64,000 nucleotides of DNA from an uncultured Myxococcales bacterium (lineage in GTDB: Bacteria; Myxococcota_A; UBA9042; DTJE01). Location: positions 109,544 to 173,543 of the forward strand of contig CAIOFV010000159.1 in NCBI GenBank assembly GCA_903857665.1, read 5' to 3'. A program made the translations under genes and the position numbers. This document shows, one piece after another, positions 47,880-56,300 of this stretch. The notes under the pieces are model-generated. The model was not told where the DNA came from and did not search any database. It saw only the letters and a list, made by a program, of their open reading frames with translations. Every line of letters begins with the position of its first letter. Within the stretch, counting starts at the first letter, position 1.

Positions 47880-49964
47880 TCACCCGCCCAGCAGCGGCAG
47901 CTCGGGTTCGGAGGCAAGGGGCGGAGGAACGATCGTCGGGATCCCGCCGGGGGTCGCGGACGCCCCGTTGCGACCCCTCAGGGGCCGGATCCGGGCGCGT
48001 CGCACGGAATACCGCAGGATCATCGCGATCAGTTCGTCGTAGGAAATCCCCGCCGCCTTGGCGATCAGGCACATGTCGCTGAAGTTCGGCGTCAGGCCCG
48101 GCAGCGGGTTCACTTCCAGCACATAGGGCACGTGGTTCACGCCCCCCAGCCGGATGTCCACGCGGGCATAATCGCGGCACCCCAGTGCCAGGAAGGCCTT
48201 CCGGGCCGCCGTGGCCAGCGTGCGCTCCAGCCGCTTGTCGATCTTCGCCGGGCAGTCGTAGCGGACGTTCTTGTCCCAGTCCTGCTTGATTTCGTACGAA
48301 TAGACCGGGTACGGCTTCCTTTCGTCCAGGAAGCAGATTTCCAGCGGCGGCAGCACCCGGAAACCCGAGTCGCTCTGGAACAACGCCACCGTGAACTCGC
48401 GCCCGGACACGTACTGCTCGACCAGCACCGGCTGCTTGTACCGGTCCAGCGCGTCCTTCACGATGCGCCGCAGCTCGTCCTCGTTGGTCGCCACCGAGTT
48501 GTCGCCCGTGATGCCCTTGGAGGACCCCTCGGCGTTCGGCTTGACGATCATCGGGAACAGCATCCGCGCTTCCAGCCGGTCACGAACCGTCCGGAACAGC
48601 TGGCTGACCGGCGTCGGGATGCCGTTGCGCAGGAACAGGTCCTTGGCCACGGCCTTGTCCATGGCAACGGCAAGCGACGTCGCGTCGGACCCCGTGTGCG
48701 GGATGCCCAGCAGGTCGCACAGCGCCGGCACCTGGGCCTCGCGGGTGCGCCCGCGCCAGCCTTCGGCGATGTTGAAGACCACGTCCACGCGGGCGTCGCC
48801 CAGCCGCCCGGCAAGGGTCTCGTTGGCCTCCAGGGGCACCACCGTGTTGCCCAGGCGTTCCAGGGCATCCCGGATCGCGTTGATCGTCTTCGGGGCGTCG
48901 AACTCGGCGTCGCTGTCCTTTTCCAGCGTGGGCGTGACGCGCTTGAGGTTGTATACGAAGCCCACCCGCACGCCCTTCCGCTCCTTGCCCGCGGCGGGCG
49001 CGACGCCGGCGCTGAACACGCGGCGCCGCCGGGCCGTCGACTCGACCAGTTTCTGCACCACGTCCGCGGGGGTCAGGCCGCGACGCTCGGCCGACACCAG
49101 GAAGGGCGCGCCCGGCCGCAGCTCGGGTACCGCGTTGACCTCCAGCAGGAACGGCACGCCGTCGGGCGTCAGCCGGAAGTCGAACTGCGCAAAGTCCCGC
49201 AGGCCCATCACGCGGACCAGGCGCTTCACGTACGCCTTCACGAGGGTCATGACCGGCTCGGGCACGATCGCCGGGCACCGCAGCGCCGGCGTGTCCGCCT
49301 CGCCCCACATCACGTGACGGAACGGCGAGCCCGCCTGGAACAGCACCTCGCAGGGCGGCAGCACGCCGTCGCCCACGCCCTCCAGGAAGGGCACCACCAG
49401 GTCGGTCCCCGGCAGGTAGTCCTCGACCACCACGGCCTCGTACTGCGTCAGCGAACTGCGGACCTTGTCCTCCAGCTCGCGCGGCGTGCGACACACGGCG
49501 TCCGGGCCGATCCCCCGCGTCTGCTCCTCGTGGGCCGGCTTCACGAACGCGGGCAGCCGCATCGCGGTCCACTGCATCGTCGTCAGCGTCGCCGCCGTGA
49601 CGATGCACCCGGGCGGCACCGGCACCCCGTTCTCGCGGGCGACCATCTTGGTCAGGTGCTTGTCCGCGGCCACCATCAGCGCCGGCGGCGCGGACCCGGT
49701 GTAGGCCAGCCGCAGTTCCGCGAACAGCGCCGGGTAGGGCGTTTCCCGCGCGGGCCCCCGGCGGCGATCCACCAGCGAAACCACCACGTCCGGGCAGAAC
49801 GACCTCAGGCTCAGCAGCACGCTTTCCAGGCCGTCGTCAGCCGATATCCTGGCCGTTGAATGTCCTTTGATATCCAGGGACTGGCACACCATGGCGACGT
49901 CCGGCGGTTCCACCACCGGACCGCCGTCCGCCTCCGTTCCCCCGTGAACGACCGCGACCTTCAT
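47880..49964 (-). CDS. Tandem ATP-grasp protein, double D-Ala-D-Ala-ligase-like fusion
   Basis: A 694-residue protein made of two Ddl-like units. Unit 1 (about 1-315): KVAVVHGGTEADGG, YTGSAPPALMVAADKHLTK, FAQFDFRLTPDGVPFLLEVNAVPELRP. Unit 2 (about 326-650): VRVGFVYNLKRVTP, PHTGSDATSLAVAMDKAVAK, IVKPNAEGSSKG, YARVDIRLGG and LEVNPLPGLTP. Both keep the ATP-grasp EVN metal ligands, so both may be active. A single Ddl is about 310 residues, so this is a fused duplication with divergent halves. The substrate could be D-Ala-D-Ala, another dipeptide or an unrelated amino-acid ligation. ATG at 49964 has GGGAGG. Confidence 0.85.
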   Translation of the reverse strand: MKVAVVHGGTEADGGPVVEPPDVAMVCQSLDIKGHSTARISADDGLESVLLSLRSFCPDVVVSLVDRRRGPARETPYPALFAELRLAYTGSAPPALMVAADKHLTKMVARENGVPVPPGCIVTAATLTTMQWTAMRLPAFVKPAHEEQTRGIGPDAVCRTPRELEDKVRSSLTQYEAVVVEDYLPGTDLVVPFLEGVGDGVLPPCEVLFQAGSPFRHVMWGEADTPALRCPAIVPEPVMTLVKAYVKRLVRVMGLRDFAQFDFRLTPDGVPFLLEVNAVPELRPGAPFLVSAERRGLTPADVVQKLVESTARRRRVFSAGVAPAAGKERKGVRVGFVYNLKRVTPTLEKDSDAEFDAPKTINAIRDALERLGNTVVPLEANETLAGRLGDARVDVVFNIAEGWRGRTREAQVPALCDLLGIPHTGSDATSLAVAMDKAVAKDLFLRNGIPTPVSQLFRTVRDRLEARMLFPMIVKPNAEGSSKGITGDNSVATNEDELRRIVKDALDRYKQPVLVEQYVSGREFTVALFQSDSGFRVLPPLEICFLDERKPYPVYSYEIKQDWDKNVRYDCPAKIDKRLERTLATAARKAFLALGCRDYARVDIRLGGVNHVPYVLEVNPLPGLTPNFSDMCLIAKAAGISYDELIAMILRYSVRRARIRPLRGRNGASATPGGIPTIVPPPLASEPELPLLGG

Positions 49965-50326
49965 GGTGCCTCCCACCGCGCTCATCGGCGCGGCACGCTG
50001 CGTCCCGACCTCGATTTCCTGGCTGGAAGCGTGGGTGACAGCCCCGCGCGAACGCGGGCGACGACGTCACGCCATGGGGCGACGACCTCCGGGTCCGGGC
50101 AAGCCCAGGACGCGGAAGCGAAGGAAGGCGGAAGGCCGCTGGCTGCGACGGATCATTCGGATCGACCTCGGGCTCGGATGTTCCCTTATGGTGGCGCCCG
50201 AGTCGACTTCGTCTCCGGCGAGAGATTGCTGCGCAATCCACTCGCCTGCGCCTTCGTGCTCGGGCGGCCGCAGGGAAGCGACACGATTGTGGCATTTTCG
50301 GGCGGTTTCCACAACAATCGTCCGTC
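49965..50326. other. Divergent intergenic region with a structured repeat
   Basis: 362 bp without a convincing gene; the open frames crossing it have no ribosome site. It contains the structured repeat at 50196-50265, then an imperfect inverted repeat (ACGATTGTGG near 50283 against CCACAACAATCGT near 50309) directly before the GTG at 50327. No clear promoter hexamers were found for either gene. Confidence 0.4.
50196..50265 (+). repeat. Intact structured intergenic repeat, second copy
   Basis: 70 bp. Outer stem GCCCGAG (50196-50202) with CTCGGGC (50259-50265); middle stem GGCGAG (50217-50222) with CTCGCC (50241-50246); inner stem GATTGC (50224-50229) with GCAATC (50233-50238) and loop TGC. 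Against 45007 the middle stem shows G-C to A-T and C-G to G-C replacements that keep pairing. Confidence 0.75.
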
Positions 50327-50851
50327 GTGCGCACCCGTTGGAAACACCGGCTCCTCGCGTCCCTCCTGACCGTCCTGGCGGCCTCCCCGGCCTTCGCCTA
50401 CGAACCCCTCCCGAACGCGGTTCGCACCGGCCTCTCCTGGGAGCACCTGGTCCGGCGGGACGGGGGCCCCTCCGACGGGGCCGGCGCCTTCGTGGCCTAC
50501 CGGCGCTCGCTGTCCGACGACTGGGACGCCTGGGTCCAGGTGGCCTGGGCCGGCCTGCCGCGGCGCACGGGACCGGCGGCCGACCTGATGACCGCCACCG
50601 GGGGCTTCTCCCTGGTCCTCGACGACTCGATCTTCCGGCCCGAGGTCTACGTGGGCGGCGGCGTGATGGCGTCGCCGGCATCCCGCGACCTGCCGGTCAA
50701 CGGGATGGCCCTCGCCGGGCTCGCCCTGGAATACCAGCCCGTGAAATGGGTTTCCCTCGGGGTGCGGGTCGAGTTGCGGATCCCGTTCATGCACCGGCAG
50801 GCCGTCCCCTCGGCCACGTCCATCGGCCTGCATGCGACCTGGCCCTTCTGA
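50327..50851 (+). CDS. Small exported protein, probable outer-membrane barrel
   Basis: A 174-residue protein with a signal peptide (basic start, Leu/Ala core, cleavage after SPAFA near residue 24). The mature part is an alternating beta pattern with Gly/aromatic girdles (VYVGGGVMASP, WVSLGVRVELRIP) and a terminal WPF, as in eight-stranded outer-membrane barrels. No family is recognised. The start is GTG at 50327; no Shine-Dalgarno is seen. Confidence 0.55.
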   Translation: MRTRWKHRLLASLLTVLAASPAFAYEPLPNAVRTGLSWEHLVRRDGGPSDGAGAFVAYRRSLSDDWDAWVQVAWAGLPRRTGPAADLMTATGGFSLVLDDSIFRPEVYVGGGVMASPASRDLPVNGMALAGLALEYQPVKWVSLGVRVELRIPFMHRQAVPSATSIGLHATWPF

Positions 50852-50934
50852 ATGCCTCGGGCGCGCCCAAGGCGTTGACACGAGGCGTCGCGGGCCCCAT
50901 TTTCAAGCCGGTTGACGTCCCGCGAGGTGGAAAC

Positions 50935-51621
50935 GTGTTCTTCGACCCGATGTACCTGATCATGATCGCGCCGGCCATGATCCTGACCCTCTGGGCCCAA
51001 TGGAAGGTCAAGCGCAGCTACCGGAAATACGCCCAGGTACCGTCGTCCTCGGGCCTGACCGGGGCCCAGGTCGCCCGGTCCATCCTTTCCGGCAACGGGC
51101 TCCACAACGTCCGGATCGAGGAGATCGACGGCGTCCTGACCGACCACTACGACCCTGCGTCCCGAGTGCTGCGCCTGTCGCCGAACGTGTACGCGGGGCG
51201 TTCCGTGTCCGCCGCCGGCATCGCCGCCCACGAGTGCGGCCACGCGCTGCAGCACGCCGCCGCCTACGCTCCCCTGGCGCTTCGGCAGACCCTGGCGCCG
51301 GCCGCGATCTGGGGGTCCAAGCTGTCCTGGATCTTCATCATGGTCGGCTTCTTCATCCATTCCCTCAGCGGCCTCGTCTGGGTCGGCATCGGCCTGTTCT
51401 CGCTGGCCGTCGTGTTCTCGCTGATCACGCTGCCCGTGGAGTTCGACGCCAGCGCCCGCGCCAAGAAGGCCCTGCCTGCCCTGGGGCTCGTATCGACCTC
51501 CGACCGGGACGGCGTGGCCGCCGTGCTGAACGCCGCGGCGATGACCTACGTGGCCGCCGCAGCCAGCGCCATCCTCACCTTGATGTACTTCCTCCTCCGG
51601 GCGAACGGGTCGCGGAATTGA
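50935..51621 (+). CDS. YugP-type membrane zinc metallopeptidase
   Basis: A 228-residue membrane protein of the neutral zinc metallopeptidase_2 family. Helix 1 (about 5-20), a cytoplasmic domain with LTDHYDPASRVLRLSPNVY, the zinc motif HECGH at residues 99-103 (AAHECGHALQHA), two further membrane segments near 125-165, and EFDASARAKKALPALG near 175 with the third ligand Glu. The start is GTG at 50935 with GAGGTGG upstream. The physiological target of this family is poorly known. Confidence 0.88.
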   Translation: MFFDPMYLIMIAPAMILTLWAQWKVKRSYRKYAQVPSSSGLTGAQVARSILSGNGLHNVRIEEIDGVLTDHYDPASRVLRLSPNVYAGRSVSAAGIAAHECGHALQHAAAYAPLALRQTLAPAAIWGSKLSWIFIMVGFFIHSLSGLVWVGIGLFSLAVVFSLITLPVEFDASARAKKALPALGLVSTSDRDGVAAVLNAAAMTYVAAAASAILTLMYFLLRANGSRN

Positions 51622-51673
51622 CGAGCGTTCCCTGGCCGAGCACCCGGTCGTTCCGGGCCGATCCAAACCACCC

Positions 51674-51701
51674 TTGACACCCGCTCGCTTCCCGGTATCA
51701 T
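51674..51701 (+). promoter_or_regulatory. Promoter of the 57-residue basic protein gene
   Basis: TTGACA (51674-51679), 16 bp, TATCAT (51696-51701): one of the best promoter matches in the window. The start codon is 30 bp further, with GGGAGG between. Confidence 0.7.
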
Positions 51702-51731
51702 TGCTCGCCCCTGGATTCGGGAGGACGAACC

Positions 51732-51905
51732 ATGGCATCAGCGACTCAGAAGGTACGCAGGATCCGCGACAAGAAGAAGGTGGCCGCAGGTTCGCGCCGC
51801 AAGCGTGAGATCCGCCGCGACGAGCGCGTCAAGGCCGCCAAGGTGGCCCTCACGCTCGGACTGGCGACACCCGGCCTGCTGGCCTCGGACGAGCCGAAGG
51901 TCTGA
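51732..51905 (+). CDS. 57-residue very basic small protein, unknown
   Basis: A short gene with a consensus-like promoter and a GGGAGG ribosome site 7 bases before the ATG. The product opens MASATQKVRRIRDKKKVAAG and is Lys/Arg-rich to about residue 38 (about 19 basic residues in the first 38), then turns hydrophobic (LTLGLATPGLLA) and ends DEPKV. The basic stretch is expected to be helical and could bind nucleic acid or ribosome; that is inference. It is followed 97 bp later by the PxxKW protein gene. I do not recognise the family. Confidence 0.7.
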   Translation: MASATQKVRRIRDKKKVAAGSRRKREIRRDERVKAAKVALTLGLATPGLLASDEPKV

Positions 51906-52002
51906 TACCGGAACCGCCGACGGGCCCGTGGACGGCCCCGGCGCAAGGTTCCCGGGTGGACATCGGCACGGACCGATCGCCCGGGCTCCATGGAGGCATC
52001 CG

Positions 52003-52281
52003 ATGCTGACGACGAAGGAACTGGATCCGGCCGCCCTGGCCAAGCTGCCCCTCACGTTTTCGGGCAACGCGGCCCACAAGATCGTCGAGCAGTGCGAAGG
52101 CTGCGCGCACGTCCAGGTGATCGGCGAGGGCAAGTTCTGCAAGGCCTTCAACGACCCGGCGGCGAAGTGGATGTTCGGTTCCTGCAACCTGGGCACCCAC
52201 GTCGTCCGCAAGCTGGGCGGCGAAGTCAAGAAGGTCAACCCCCTGAAGGCCTCCAAGAAGGCCATGAAGGGCAAGGGCTGA
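52003..52281 (+). CDS. PxxKW-family Cys-rich protein
   Basis: A 92-residue protein with CEGCAHV near residue 31, KFCKAFNDPAAKWMFGSCNLGTH near 44-66 (split by the PxxKW motif PAAKW), and a Lys-rich tail (KASKKAMKGKG). The four cysteines (two in CxxC, two single) suggest a small metal site. The family is known mainly from former Deltaproteobacteria and has no assigned function. ATG at 52003 follows GGAGG 7 bases upstream. Confidence 0.8.
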   Translation: MLTTKELDPAALAKLPLTFSGNAAHKIVEQCEGCAHVQVIGEGKFCKAFNDPAAKWMFGSCNLGTHVVRKLGGEVKKVNPLKASKKAMKGKG

Positions 52282-52392
52282 CCCGGGCCGGACGCGGACG
52301 CGTTCCCCGTCCCCCGACGAGGTTCCTGCCCGACCCGCCCTTTCCCCCTCCCTGCGACGCATCCTCCTGATCCTGGCGCATTGCCGTATTCT

Positions 52393-52405
52393 GGGCCTTC
52401 GGCCC
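52393..52405 (+). terminator. GC hairpin downstream of the PxxKW gene
   Basis: GGGCC-TTC-GGCCC lies 112 bp after the stop, within the 238-bp convergent gap. No T-run follows; possible transcript end. Confidence 0.3.
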
Positions 52406-52519
52406 CTGGCCACCCGCGTCGATACGGCCGCGCAGGACCGCCCGTTTCGGCAGGGATGGGAATGGACGGAAGCGGCCTGGGTGGAGAGTCGGGGCTTGGC
52501 CGGGCCGGGAGGCGGGTCG

Positions 52520-52972
52520 CTAGGGGGCGGGTGTCGCCGGAGCCGCTTCGGGCCTGGGAGCGGGTTTCGGCGCCGCCTTGGCGAACACCACCTTCCGCTC
52601 GATCTGCCACATCTTTTCGTTCTTCGCGACGGTGGCCAGTTTCCAGTCGTCCGCCTTCACGACGAGTTCGGCCGGCGCGAAGCCGGCATAGATCGGCGTC
52701 AGGGAAATCCTGTGCTCGACCGTGCGATTCACCGCGTGAAGGACCAGCAGCATCCCGTTGTTCAGGAATTCGTTTTCCTCCCAGGCCTCGCCATCGACCA
52801 GCACCTTCGCGTAGTCCGACGACATCGTCACCCGGATCTCCCCGGTCGCGACCTGGTCCGGAGTCGGGGGCGGGGCGGGCGGGGGCGGCGCCTCCTTTTC
52901 CTGTGCCACGGCGGTCATGGACAGCAGCAGCGCTGTCACGAAGCAACCGACGAACGTTCCAGCGGTCCTCAT
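52520..52972 (-). CDS. Exported PEGA-like small protein with Pro/Ala-rich ends
   Basis: A 150-residue protein: signal peptide (about 1-23, ending AVAQ), a Pro-rich linker, then a compact beta domain (about 42-130) with SDYAKVLVDGEAWEENEF, similar in style to PEGA domains (xVxVDGxxxG), and a Pro/Ala/Lys tail. Probably periplasmic or surface-associated. The ATG at 52972 has AGGAGGT; the 110 codons of open frame before it contain the promoter and are not coding. Confidence 0.62.
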   Translation of the reverse strand: MRTAGTFVGCFVTALLLSMTAVAQEKEAPPPPAPPPTPDQVATGEIRVTMSSDYAKVLVDGEAWEENEFLNNGMLLVLHAVNRTVEHRISLTPIYAGFAPAELVVKADDWKLATVAKNEKMWQIERKVVFAKAAPKPAPRPEAAPATPAP

Positions 52973-53017
52973 CGTCCACCTCCTGAGCCTGTGTTGCCGC
53001 GCCGGGAACCCGGCCTG

Positions 53018-53046
53018 ATGGTAGGAGCAAACCCGCGCCCTGTAAA
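53018..53046 (-). promoter_or_regulatory. Promoter of the PEGA-like gene
   Basis: On the minus strand TTTACA (53046-53041), 17 bp, TACCAT (53023-53018), about 45 bases before the ATG at 52972. Confidence 0.6.
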
Positions 53047-53192
53047 GAGCCGAGGCCGTCCTCCACCGGTCCCTGGCCCCCTTGGGCGCCACCCCCCGCC
53101 CGATATTCCCATCCCGGGCGCCGGGCCGCCAAGGGCTGCCGCCCCGGGGGGGTGCAACCAGGCCGTCCCTTCGCGTGTCGCGCGCGAAAGAA

Positions 53193-53222
53193 TTGCCGAG
53201 AACAAGCCCAATCTGATAAAAT
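53193..53222 (+). promoter_or_regulatory. Promoter of the giant Cys-rich lipoprotein gene
   Basis: TTGCCG (53193-53198), 18 bp, TAAAAT (53217-53222), 92 bp before the ATG at 53314, which has AAGGAGGT upstream. Confidence 0.5.
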
Positions 53223-53313
53223 TCCCGCGTTGCGAGTGACCCGCGCTTTCCAAGGCAGGGACTCTGTCCCCTGGGTGGCGGGTCGCGTCGTCCCCAGTCC
53301 AAGGAGGTCCGAC

Positions 53314-56300
53314 ATGGCCAGCCGTTGTCGATGGGTGTTTCCGGTCGTATTCGTGACGGTGGCTTTCGTCGCCTGCGGTGGTACCAAGACCAACCCGCCC
53401 GACCTGGGGCCGGAGATCGACGAGGACACCGGGGACAACGGTATCGACCTCATCGACGTGAAGGACGTCGGGCCCGAGGATGTGGGCGGCCGCGACGTGC
53501 TGGACGTCCTGGACGTTCCGGAACTGCTGGACGGCGACGGCGGGACGGAGGACATTCCCCCGGAAGCGATCGACGTCGGGCCCGACACGTTCGTCTGCAC
53601 CATCGACACGGACTGCCCGGACGACAGCACCGACACTTGTTCGGTCGGGAAGTGCCAGGGCGGCCATTGCACCCTGGTCACCCGGAACTGCTCCGACGGC
53701 CTCGACTGCACCTACGACCCGATCTGCAGCCCCGGCGTGCAGGGCGGCTGCAGCCACATCTACCAGGCGGATAAACCCTGCGCCGGCTGCAACCTGGACG
53801 CGGACTGCTACAGCCCGGACCCGTGCGTATTGAACACGTGCGTCCCCTGCCCGATTTCCAACGAGAACGGCTACGACGAGTTCACCTGCCCCACCTCGGG
53901 AAAGGTCTGCAAGCACGTGACCTGCGCCGGGTGCAATGACAACAACCCGTGCACCACCGATCGTTGCGACGCGACCGGCAAGGTCTTCAACACGCCGGTC
54001 AACTGCACGGACTTCAATCCCTGCACAACGGACACGTGCCACCCGAACCCGAGCGACCCGAACCTCGGCTACCGCTGCGAGCATACCTCGGCGGACCAGA
54101 TGTGCATCGTCTGCTCCGCGGCCGACCAGTGCAACACGATCAACACGAACCCCAGCCCGAACTGCTTCCAAGGTTCCTGTACGACGATTCCCGTGGAAGA
54201 CGGCGCCGCCGTGTGCGGGCGCGGCATCCTTTGCCCGACCGGCACGACCTGCGATGCGACCCAGGGCCTGTGCATGACGAAGGTCTGCACCTACGAGGCC
54301 AAGCCCTGCGACGACGGCGACCCTTGCACGGCGGATTCGTGCGACGCCCAGAATGGCTGCACCCACACGTGCGTGTGCACTTCGCCCTGCACCACCGCGT
54401 CCGTCGCGGGCGAATCCTCGACGGAATGCAACGACGACAACGCCTGCACCCTGGACCAGTGCGTCCAGGGATCGGCCACCGGCGTCTGCGCGTCCACCAG
54501 CCTGACGTGCGTCCACACGACGATCAACTGCGACGACGGGGACGACACGACCTTCGACACCTGCGATCCGACGCTGGGCTGCCAGCACAAGACCCTCCCG
54601 CCGGTCGGGCAGAGTTGCAAGGATTCGGACTGCCAGACCATCATCGGCAAGTGCGGCGTCGGCATCTGCGATACGCCGAACGGCCCCTGCGACCTGACGC
54701 TGATCGACTGCGACGACGGCGATCCCTGCACCCAGGACGGCTGCTCCGCCACGACCGGCTGCCAGCACATCAACATCGCGAACTGCGGAGCCGGCTGCAA
54801 GAGCGTCATCGACTGCGAGGATCGCGATCCCTGCACGACCGACACCTGCGTGGATGGCAACTGCCATCATTCCGCCAACCCGTGCAACGACGGCAACCAG
54901 TGCACGCTGGACCTCTGCATCCCGGGAACCGGCTGCACGCACGTGGACATCACCGAATGCGCGATCCCCTGCAAGACCGACGAGGCGTGCAAGCCGGCGT
55001 CGCTGTGCGCGGTCGGCACCTGCAACCACGCGACGGGCCGCTGCGACGTGGCCGACAAGGATTGCAACGACAACAACCCGTGCACGGTCGATACCTGTGA
55101 TCCGCTGAGCGGTACCTGCCAGTACGCGCTGGTATCGAACCCGCCCCCCGAGTGCGTCGCATGCACCGCCGGCGACGATACGACCTGCGCCCAGGCCCAG
55201 ACCGATCCGTGCTACACGGCGCGATGCGACACGATGACCCTCGTGTGCGTTTCGTTCCCGGTCGACTGCGACGACCAGGATTCGTGCACGACCGACTCGT
55301 GCGTCAAGGGCACCGGCGAATGCCTGCACACCCCCCTGCCGTCCTGCCAGCACTGCCCGGACGGCCAGGACTCCGAATGCTTCCTGACGCCGAACTGCTG
55401 CACCATCGGCCGCTGCAACACCGAGGCGGACCCGAAGGGCCTGTGCGAGTGGGTGCCGCTGAACTGCAACAACGCCGCCGACCTGTGCCAGAGCGGCACG
55501 TGCCAGCTGGACACCTGCCTGTGCCGGTTCGTCAAGAAGAACTGCGACGACGGGAATCCCTGCACGGACGACCGGTGCGGCGCCAAGGTCGGGTGCGTCC
55601 ACGAAACGAAGGACTGCGACGACGGCCTGCGATGCACGAACGACTCGTGCGACCCGATCACCGGCCAGTGCAAGTTCACGCCGGTCGTGTGCGCCGACAA
55701 TGACCCCTGCACCCACAACTACTGCGAGCCGTCCTCCGGGACCTGCGAGTACCGTCCCGAAACGTGCGACGATGGCGACCAGTGCACGGCCGACACCTGC
55801 GTCCAGGGCGTCGGATGCACGAACACCCGCATCTCGGCCCCACCGTGCGACAGTTGTGCCACCGACCAGGACTGCGTCGATGACAACCCGTGCACCACCG
55901 GCGTGTGCGACAAGGCCAGTGGAAAATGCCGCTGGGACATCAAGAACTGCGAGGACGCCGACCCCTGCACGCTGGACTTCTGCGACCCGGGGTCCGGTCA
56001 ATGCGGCCACACGCGCTTCAACTGCGACGACGGCAACCCGTGCACCTACGATTCGTGCGACACCGGCGGCAAGTGCATCCACACGGCGGTCTTCGCCAAC
56101 GACGGCAACAAGTGCACGACCGACTCGTGCGATGCCGCCTGCGGCGGCGAGGTCTACCTCCCGTACAAGAACTCGACGCAGCCCGCCTGCGCGGACTTCC
56201 ATTGCACGCAGGACATCGACTGCGTGGCCCCCGGCAACAAGTGCGTCACGCCGGTCTGCAACGTCGCGACCGGCGTCTGCGGCTACACCTGCGGCGCGGC

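Larger units (their letters stand above)
52973..53313. other. Divergent promoter region
   Basis: 341 bp between the PEGA-like gene and the giant Cys-rich gene. It holds the two promoters listed separately (53018-53046 minus, 53193-53222 plus). The middle is GC-rich with nothing further recognised. Confidence 0.45.

Noticed and set aside
49963..51621. 552-codon open frame running into the YugP peptidase gene
   Set aside because: Only the last 228 codons (from GTG at 50935) show family sequence. The earlier part overlaps the barrel protein gene in another frame and crosses the structured repeat.
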